DNA of 6,526 nucleotides from Deltaproteobacteria bacterium (lineage in GTDB: Bacteria; Desulfobacterota; Syntrophobacteria; BM002), in the NCBI GenBank assembly GCA_020350905.1, contig CP070843.1, positions 638,854-645,379 of the forward strand, written 5' to 3'. The notes beneath the pieces were generated by a model. That model did not search any database. It was given only the letters and a program-made list of their open reading frames with translations, and had not been told where the DNA came from. Numbering within the stretch: the first letter of the stretch is position 1; each line of letters opens with the position of its first letter. The position numbers were made by a program, and so were the translations under genes. Below are positions 1-4,501 of the stretch, piece by piece.

Positions 1-2
1 CC

Positions 3-110
3 CAGCATTTGCTAACCAACGCCTGGGTTATAGAGAAGTTTCTGCCCGTTAAGTTTGAGATAAAGGGCGGACTTGGTGAACCTGGCACGGTGATCAAGAG
101 AGACTTGTAA
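3..110 (+). CDS. Possible 3' end of an unidentified gene (partial)
   Basis: One plus-strand frame is open from the window edge to a TAA at 108-110, giving 35 residues that end in GEPGTVIKRDL. The composition (rich in K, E, V, I and G, with about 60% G or C at third positions) looks protein-like, and the alternating stretch VKFEIKGGL suggests a beta strand. The heptad array begins three bases after the stop, which fits a gene end, because the other arrays also begin outside genes. The fragment is too short to assign to a family. A competing frame is open from position 2 to a TAA at 50-52 and ends in LGYREVSAR, so the choice of frame is uncertain. By chance alone a frame this long stays open roughly one time in five. 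Confidence 0.45.
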   Translation, partial: QHLLTNAWVIEKFLPVKFEIKGGLGEPGTVIKRDL

Positions 111-112
111 CA

Positions 113-189
113 GCAGACAGCGGGCTGCAGACAGCTTGCAGCCGGAAGCATGCAGTCAGAGATCAGAGGTCAGATGTCGGCAATTAGCA
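113..189. repeat. Degenerate heptad tandem array, 11 units
   Basis: Reading from 113 in steps of seven, ten consecutive units start with GC or GT, and an eleventh (183-189) fits loosely. The first six (113-154) have the form GCNNNNN, with GCAGACA exact at 113 and 127. The next four (155-182) are variants of GTCAGAG. The 7-bp register holds without a slip over 77 bp while the units themselves diverge. It lies directly behind the stop of the possible upstream gene. No function is known to me. Confidence 0.75.
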
Positions 190-223
190 GGCGAAACCGG
201 ACGATACTGAGAATCGGTGACCC

Positions 224-380
224 CTAGCTAGTTTCCATCCATAAATGGCCCTTTTACGCAATCTCTGTGTCAATCTTCAGGATTTCTTGTGCGACGTACT
301 TCAGTACGCCTCCGCGCAATCCCTTGATTTCCTTGACCTTGCGCAAAATTGCTCATTTATGAATTGGAAACTTGAGCTAG
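224..380. repeat. 157-bp imperfect inverted repeat (MITE-like or structured element)
   Basis: Two arms match in ordered blocks when one is reverse complemented: CTAGCT 224-229 with 375-380; GTTTCCA 231-237 with 365-371; CATAAATG 239-246 with its complement near 353-360; TTTT(A/G)CGCAA 252-261 with 339-348; GTCAA 269-273 with 333-337; TTG(T/C)GCG 287-293 with 313-319. The apex is a perfect palindrome, CGTACTTCAGTACG (295-308), centred almost exactly in the 231-371 core. No coding frame is convincing. This is what a non-autonomous mobile element or a transcribed long hairpin would look like. No transposase is present and the target-site duplication is ambiguous. Confidence 0.7.
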
Positions 381-383
381 CGT

Positions 384-414
384 CATCCGGAGTTTCCGGA
401 TGGACACTAGCTAG
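384..414. repeat. Perfect 8-bp hairpin with CTAGCTAG boundary
   Basis: CATCCGGA (384-391) and TCCGGATG (395-402) form a perfect stem with a 3-base GTT loop. At 407-414 lies CTAGCTAG, also found at 224-231 on the far side of the long hairpin. The hairpin and its boundary motif therefore probably belong to the same composite element, which would then run 224-414. There is no T-run behind the stem, so it is not a canonical intrinsic terminator. Confidence 0.55.
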
Positions 415-425
415 CTGACCATACC

Positions 426-452
426 GGCAAAACTGGCGAAACAGGCTAAACT
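426..452. repeat. Nonamer tandem array, 3 units
   Basis: Three adjacent 9-bp units of the form GGCNAAAC(T/A) occupy 426-434, 435-443 and 444-452, differing at position 4 and at the last base. The period is nine rather than the seven seen in most arrays of this window. Confidence 0.65.
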
Positions 453-468
453 AATTGTGATATTCTCC

Positions 469-490
469 GTGGGAGCGGCTTTCAGCCGCG
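469..490 (+). repeat. REP-type palindrome, copy 1
   Basis: The 22-bp unit starts GTGGGA and continues into a perfect stem GCGGCT (475-480) and AGCCGC (484-489) closed by a TTC loop. A GTGG or GTAG head followed by a GC-rich hairpin is the known layout of REP sequences mobilised by REP-associated (RAYT/TnpA-REP) transposases in many Proteobacteria. An identical 22-bp copy sits in inverted orientation at 4422-4443. No RAYT gene is in the window. Confidence 0.7.
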
Positions 491-498
491 GTCTGGCG

Positions 499-534
499 GT
501 TTCAAAGAACTGAACGCCTTCAACGATTTGAACG
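499..534. repeat. Nonamer tandem array, 4 units
   Basis: Four 9-bp units can be read: GTTTCAAAG, AACTGAACG, CCTTCAACG and ATTTGAACG, at 499, 508, 517 and 526. The last three end in AACG at exact 9-bp spacing (513, 522, 531); the first is the most diverged. The array starts nine bases after REP copy 1. Confidence 0.55.
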
Positions 535-542
535 ATCAAATA

Positions 543-570
543 ATAAATGGTAAATGAGAAATGACTGATG
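543..570 (+). repeat. Heptad tandem array, 4 units of NNAAATG type
   Basis: Units ATAAATG, GTAAATG, AGAAATG and ACTGATG lie at 543, 550, 557 and 564 in an unbroken 7-bp register. The same unit family appears on the opposite strand at 3907-3941 and again, more diverged, at 3975-4017. Confidence 0.65.
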
Positions 571-660
571 ATGAATTTTGTGTTAGTCTGAGAGAAATTC
601 CTGCGACCTTTGCTTACCTTACTCTCCAACACTAAATCTGTTGATCATTTTCCCGAATAG

Positions 661-682
661 TGGGGAATCTACAGGCTCCCCA
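661..682 (+). promoter_or_regulatory. Leader hairpin upstream of the biotin carboxylase gene
   Basis: TGGGGA (661-666) pairs perfectly with TCCCCA (677-682) around a 10-base loop, ending 11 bases before the GGAGG ribosome binding site (694-698). Its position in the presumed leader of the carboxylase operon would allow an effect on translation or mRNA stability. No T-run follows and I recognise no riboswitch class. The rest of 571-702 holds no convincing promoter: the best pair (TTGCTT at 610, TAAATC at 633, 17-bp spacer) matches consensus at only half the positions. Confidence 0.35.
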
Positions 683-702
683 GGCGAACGCTTGGAGGAA
701 AC

Positions 703-2154
703 ATGGAACAAAAGCTTATGTTCGAAAAATTGCTGGTGGCAAACCGGGGTGAGATCGCTGTGCGCATAATGCGCTCGGCAAGAGAGCTAGGCATCAAGAC
801 AGTGGCCATCTACGAAGAGACTGACAAAGATAGTTACCATATTAGTCAAGGTGATGAGGCTATCTGTGTGGGGCCAGGACCCAGGAAAGACTACCTCAAC
901 ATTGACGGGATTATTGAGGCGGCCGAAAAAGCCGGTGCTGGGGCCATCCATCCGGGCTATGGTTTTCTCGCTGAAAATCCAGATTTTTCCAAGGCCTGTA
1001 CCGATGCGGGCCTCGTATTCATCGGCCCGCCTCAAGATGTCATTCGGAATCTTGGGAGTAAAGTTATCGCCCGCAGGATTGCTAAAGAGTCAGATATTCC
1101 AGTTATCCCTGCAACGGAGACACTTTCCCAAGGAGCAGAGGGAGAGAAGGAGGCACTTGCTTTCGCCGCCGAGTATGGCTATTCCATTATGATAAAAGCG
1201 GTTGCGGGTGGTGGAGGTCGCGGCATCCGGCAGGTGGACGATGCGAAAGCGCTGCTAGGCGGTATCAAACAATCCCGCTCAGAGGCCCTGATGTCTTTTG
1301 GCAATGATGAGGTTTACCTGGAAAAATGTGTTCAGCGACCCCAGCACGTGGAAGTTCAAATTTTGGCGGATAAATATGGCAATGTGGTCCATCTGGGAAC
1401 GCGCAACTGTTCCATTCAACGTCGTCACCAGAAACTGATTGAGATGGCTCCAGCCGTTCTGAAAAAACCATTGACCGAGGAGATCTGCGGTGCAGCAGTA
1501 AGGGCTGCCAAAGCTGCGGCTTACCTCAGTGCAGGAACAGTTGAATTTTTAGTGGAGCCTGACGGCACATTTTACTTTCTGGAAGTGAATACCAGGATCC
1601 AGGTTGAACACACCGTGACCGAAATGGTGACAGGTATTGATCTGGTCCGGGAGCAATTGCTGATCGCCCTGGGTGAACCTATCGGTTTTTCCCAGGACCA
1701 GGTGGTGGAGCGAGGTTATGCCATTGAATTGAGGATCAATGCGGAAGATCCCAAAAATGAATTTTTCGCCAGCCCAGGATTGGTGCAGGTCTACCAGGCT
1801 CCCGGGGGGCATGGAGTCCGGTTAGACGGGGCCATATATCAGGGATATGAAATCCCGCGCTACTATGACTCTATGTTGGTAAAGCTGACAGTATACGGTT
1901 TCACCTGGCAGGAGGCGGTGGACCGACTGGTTCGTGCTCTTGATGGGTTCGTAATTATCGGGGTCAAGACCACCATACCCTATCTTCGACAAATTTTACA
2001 AGAGCCGGATTTCATTCAAATGAAATTTGACACATCCTACATTGATACCCATCCTCATTTGGTGGATTACCTGGAAGAAGAAAGGGAAATGGAAAAGATA
2101 GCGCGTCTTATTGCTGAGATCAATGCACATGGCTATAACCCACATGCACAATAG
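703..2154 (+). CDS. accC: Biotin carboxylase subunit (AccC/PycA type)
   Basis: This cytosolic enzyme uses ATP and bicarbonate to carboxylate the biotin of a carrier protein, the first half-reaction of biotin-dependent carboxylases. The 483-residue product has the full domain order: N-terminal FEKLLVANRGEIAVRI, ATP-grasp with K120, K165 and the glycine loop GGGGRG (169-174), RRHQK ending at K244, E281, and the catalytic EVNTRIQVEH with E294, N296 and R298, then the C-terminal domain. All expected active-site residues are present. It is about 30 residues longer than E. coli AccC; the extra C-terminal helix (EKIARLIAEINAHGYNPHAQ) is of the sort seen on separate pyruvate carboxylase A subunits. 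GGAGG (694-698) selects the ATG at 703, although its 4-base spacing is short; the ATG at 718 lacks its own site. The carboxyltransferase gene follows after 70 bp, so PycA-like duty is more likely than fatty-acid synthesis. The symbol reflects homology only. Confidence 0.95.
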   Translation: MEQKLMFEKLLVANRGEIAVRIMRSARELGIKTVAIYEETDKDSYHISQGDEAICVGPGPRKDYLNIDGIIEAAEKAGAGAIHPGYGFLAENPDFSKACTDAGLVFIGPPQDVIRNLGSKVIARRIAKESDIPVIPATETLSQGAEGEKEALAFAAEYGYSIMIKAVAGGGGRGIRQVDDAKALLGGIKQSRSEALMSFGNDEVYLEKCVQRPQHVEVQILADKYGNVVHLGTRNCSIQRRHQKLIEMAPAVLKKPLTEEICGAAVRAAKAAAYLSAGTVEFLVEPDGTFYFLEVNTRIQVEHTVTEMVTGIDLVREQLLIALGEPIGFSQDQVVERGYAIELRINAEDPKNEFFASPGLVQVYQAPGGHGVRLDGAIYQGYEIPRYYDSMLVKLTVYGFTWQEAVDRLVRALDGFVIIGVKTTIPYLRQILQEPDFIQMKFDTSYIDTHPHLVDYLEEEREMEKIARLIAEINAHGYNPHAQ

Positions 2155-2224
2155 GCTGCGCTAAGCGCGGAAGCACGAAACAAATTCAAACGAGAATAAA
2201 GAAATAATGGTGGAGGCCTGAGAT

Positions 2225-3886
2225 ATGGAAGGTCGAATAACAACAGAAATGAGTGCAGAGGAAATCCTGGACACCTTACGCAATGCGGATGGTTACTACC
2301 TTTGTAACAACGAACGAGATGTGTCGCAATCTGACTTCAAGAATCGTTTGATGCCTATGACCACAGTACAAGTGGCTCTTCATCGGGAGGCAACCGGGTT
2401 TTTTTCCGTTGAGGTGAGTGGCGGTGCTTCCGTCCACGTGGATCTGATGCGCAAGCAGGTAAATCCTTTTGAAAGGCTACGGATTGCTCGGAGGGCCATG
2501 CCAAAAACACTGCTACAAGCCGTGTGTCGTGGGGCGAGCATGTTTGGCTACCGGCATTATCCTGAAAACGTAATTCGGTTTACAGTGAGCGAGTTCGCCA
2601 AGTATATCGATGTCTGGCGGGTTTACGATTTTTTAAATCATGTCCCCAATATGATTCCAATTTTTGAGGAGGTTCAGCGAGCAGGGCGGATACTGATGCC
2701 CAGTATTTGTTTCAGTACTGGCAAAGAGCATACAGATGAGTATTATGTGGAAAAAGTTAAAGAAATCTTGAATGTGACCGGGCCAGATGTGATCATTTCC
2801 ATTAAGAATCATTCAGGCCTGGGGACCCCGAAACGGTTAGGCCAGTTGGTCAAGGCAATTAGAACATCCTGCCCTGACGTAGTACTGCACTATCACGGCT
2901 GCAACACCGATGGCAACGATATAGGGCGGATGATCGCCTCTGTGGTAGCAGGGGTTAAGATCTGCGATGTTGCAGACCACGGCCTGGGCGCAGTTTATGG
3001 TCAGGCCCCTGCACTCACGCTAATCCACAACCTTGAAGACTATGGCAAGAAGGCCGTTGGTGTGGATGTTAAAGCTCTGGTGCAGTCATCAGATGTCTTG
3101 CGGGTAGAGCGCAGGATCTATGAGCCATTTGAGAATCTTTTTCGCGGCCATGACCCAACCGTGGCTTCCTACAAACTCACTGGCGGTGCGGCCGGCAGCA
3201 CCTTCGAACAAGCGGATAAAGGCGGCTTCCTCGACCGGATGCCCGAGATTCTGGAAGAGATGGGCCGAGTACAGATCGAGCTTGGAAACTGGTGGTCAGT
3301 GACCCCGGGCTCACAGATACTCTGGACCACGGCGGTTAACAATGTGCTTTACGGCAAGTACGAGCGACCTTCACTGGATCTGAAAAACCTCATCATGGGC
3401 AGGTACGGGCCACTACCTTTCTATGATCCTCAAGAATGGATTTGCCAAAAGGTGCTTGAATATCAGCGATCAGACGGAAAGAAGTGGCATCAAGTCATAG
3501 CGGAAGAAGGAGGAATAGCAAAGCCTCGGGATGCAGACCTGGAGGGAGAACGCGAGAATCTTGAAAACGAGATCGGCCGCTCGGCTACCAATGAAGACCT
3601 GGCTCTCTATTTGCTCTACTCCTTCGATACCGTTTCTTTTTTTAAGTTCGAGGCCCGGTATGGTAAAACCTGGCTCCTGCCACCGGAGATATGGTTCCGA
3701 CAGGGTGGCTTCAAGGTGGGTGAACGCATTACCTTTGAAGATGAAAGCGGCAAACCACACCACATTGAGATAATCTCAACCCGCCAGGAAGGATCTACCG
3801 TAATCACTTCGCTTCTGGTTGACCACGCATTCCACACCCTGACGGTGACCCTTGAAGGGGCAGATGCCTGTCCACCACCGGGGTAG
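2225..3886 (+). CDS. Divergent carboxyltransferase subunit, pyruvate carboxylase/oxaloacetate decarboxylase type, no biotinyl domain
   Basis: The family moves CO2 between carboxybiotin and a 2-oxo acid, usually pyruvate. The 553-residue product has an HMGL-like TIM barrel (about 25-290) with GYRHYPENVIRF and DVWRVYDFLN, then the conserved carboxylase region (about 300-540) with VTPGSQ and the tail DLEGERENLENEIGR...LLYSF. Metal-site residues remain: D32 in RDVSQS, K194 in IKNHSG, H222 and H224 in HYHGCNTDG. Signature motifs have drifted: RDAHQS is RDVSQS, IKDMAG is IKNHSG, and the SGxTSQP loop holding the catalytic threonine is GAVYGQAP (255-262). The protein stops at CPPPG with no linker and no MKM biotinylation site; reading through the TAG gives only 31 codons before TGA and none is biotinyl-like. 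GGAGG (2212-2216) lies 8 bases before the ATG. It is surely a partner of the upstream biotin carboxylase; the substrate is unknown and a separate carrier protein is required. Confidence 0.88.
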   Translation: MEGRITTEMSAEEILDTLRNADGYYLCNNERDVSQSDFKNRLMPMTTVQVALHREATGFFSVEVSGGASVHVDLMRKQVNPFERLRIARRAMPKTLLQAVCRGASMFGYRHYPENVIRFTVSEFAKYIDVWRVYDFLNHVPNMIPIFEEVQRAGRILMPSICFSTGKEHTDEYYVEKVKEILNVTGPDVIISIKNHSGLGTPKRLGQLVKAIRTSCPDVVLHYHGCNTDGNDIGRMIASVVAGVKICDVADHGLGAVYGQAPALTLIHNLEDYGKKAVGVDVKALVQSSDVLRVERRIYEPFENLFRGHDPTVASYKLTGGAAGSTFEQADKGGFLDRMPEILEEMGRVQIELGNWWSVTPGSQILWTTAVNNVLYGKYERPSLDLKNLIMGRYGPLPFYDPQEWICQKVLEYQRSDGKKWHQVIAEEGGIAKPRDADLEGERENLENEIGRSATNEDLALYLLYSFDTVSFFKFEARYGKTWLLPPEIWFRQGGFKVGERITFEDESGKPHHIEIISTRQEGSTVITSLLVDHAFHTLTVTLEGADACPPPG

Positions 3887-3906
3887 CAACAGCAGAGCAT
3901 ATTTTT

Positions 3907-3941
3907 CATTTCTCATTTCGCATTTATCATCTGGCATTGGA
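3907..3941 (-). repeat. Heptad tandem array, 5 units (CATTTNN)
   Basis: CATTTCT, CATTTCG, CATTTAT, CATCTGG and CATTGGA follow each other at 3907, 3914, 3921, 3928 and 3935. On the minus strand these read as AGAAATG-type units, the same family as 543-570 in opposite orientation. The array starts 20 bp behind the stop of the carboxyltransferase gene. No intrinsic terminator is visible in this gap. Confidence 0.7.
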
Positions 3942-3974
3942 AACTAGAATCCGTGAGCAGAAATTATGATGCTG

Positions 3975-4017
3975 CAAGATGACAGATGCGTAATGAAACA
4001 TGCTGAAATGTAAAATG
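3975..4017 (+). repeat. Diverged ATG-ending heptad array, 6 units
   Basis: ATG trinucleotides recur at 3979, 3986, 3993 and 4000 at exact 7-bp steps, then at 4008 (one extra base) and 4015. The four bases before each ATG vary (for example CAAG, ACAG, CGTA, AAAC). The array ends 15 bp before the chosen start of the small secreted-protein gene, and its ATGs create spurious upstream start codons, including the one at 4000 in frame with that gene. Confidence 0.55.
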
Positions 4018-4032
4018 AATGGGGGTGCAGCG

Positions 4033-4401
4033 ATGAAGCGGCGAACCATGTTATTTGGCATTCTTGTTTCTTTCGCATTGCCTGTCTTGCTGTTGCCTCA
4101 GGCATCAGCACAACACTACGGACAGATCCGCGCTTTGAAACGTAGGGCAGATACTGTAACCCACCAAAAGAATTCATTTGTCGCTCGGGTGCTTAGCTCA
4201 TATAAGATACCGTACCAGACTACCGAGCAGGGTATCGTAGCGCGACTGCATATTAAAGATCGCTGGTATGATGTTGACCAGATTGAAATTGTTCCGCTAA
4301 CGCGGGAGGTAGATGGGGGATACCAGGTGATAGCTCACGAAATATTCTTCTACACCGAAGGCGAAATCCTACACCTGGTTTCAGAAGTTAAAATCCGTTG
4401 A
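4033..4401 (+). CDS. Small secreted or periplasmic protein of unknown function
   Basis: I do not recognise the family. With the start at 4033 the product has 122 residues and opens with a textbook Sec signal peptide: MKRR, a hydrophobic core (about 6-22) and ASA-Q, with predicted cleavage after residue 26. The mature part of about 96 residues is basic at its front (IRALKRRADTVTHQK) and then reads as alternating strands (GIVARLHIKDRWYDVDQIEIVPL, GYQVIAHEIFFYTEGEILHLVSEVKIR), suggesting a small beta-rich domain. There is no cysteine in the mature part, no lipobox and no transmembrane segment beyond the signal. The frame stays open upstream to an ATG at 4000, but that start lies within a heptad array and would put 11 extra residues before the signal peptide; the G-rich GGGGGT at 4021-4026 sits at plausible ribosome-binding distance from 4033. 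It may be transcribed with the carboxylase genes 146 bp upstream or alone. Confidence 0.7.
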   Translation: MKRRTMLFGILVSFALPVLLLPQASAQHYGQIRALKRRADTVTHQKNSFVARVLSSYKIPYQTTEQGIVARLHIKDRWYDVDQIEIVPLTREVDGGYQVIAHEIFFYTEGEILHLVSEVKIR

Positions 4402-4421
4402 AATTGTTTAAATTGCATGAT

Positions 4422-4443
4422 CGCGGCTGAAAGCCGCTCCCAC
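4422..4443 (-). repeat. REP-type palindrome, copy 2 (inverted)
   Basis: This is a 22-bp perfect match to 469-490 on the opposite strand, with stem GCGGCT (4423-4428) and AGCCGC (4432-4437) and a GAA loop, and the GTGGGA head at 4438-4443 on the minus strand. It lies between two convergent genes, where REP hairpins commonly protect mRNA 3' ends or stop transcription. A T-run occurs on the plus strand only at 4466-4472, too far away for a canonical intrinsic terminator. Confidence 0.7.
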
Positions 4444-4472
4444 AGGAAAGATTCTCCGTCTTCTATTTTTTT

Positions 4473-4500
4473 AAATCCGCAATCCCAAATCCGAAATCTG
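4473..4500. repeat. Heptad tandem array, 4 units (AAATCCG)
   Basis: AAATCCG, CAATCCC, AAATCCG and AAATCTG lie at 4473, 4480, 4487 and 4494 with no slip. A run of seven T precedes the array, and it ends one base short of the stop codon of the minus-strand gene, so it would sit at the very start of that gene's 3' untranslated region. Confidence 0.7.
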
Positions 4501-4501
4501 T

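Noticed and set aside
411..632. Minus-strand open frame of 73 codons in the 5' intergenic region
   Set aside because: It runs through the REP palindrome and three tandem arrays and has no ribosome binding site; its sequence simply reflects the repeats.
2155..2224. Possible further heptad array between the two carboxylase genes
   Set aside because: A-rich sequence with some seven-base spacing of GAA and CAA, but units cannot be aligned convincingly; it is also the leader of the second gene, with a normal GGAGG site.
3936..3945. ATTGGAAACT also found at 363-372, at the end of the long hairpin element
   Set aside because: A 10-bp match is expected by chance in a window of this size; no further homology surrounds it, so a solo element end is not supported.
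4423..4472. REP hairpin plus T-run as a Rho-independent terminator
   Set aside because: The T-run begins 28 bases after the stem, too far for an intrinsic terminator on the plus strand; on the minus strand no T-run follows the stem.
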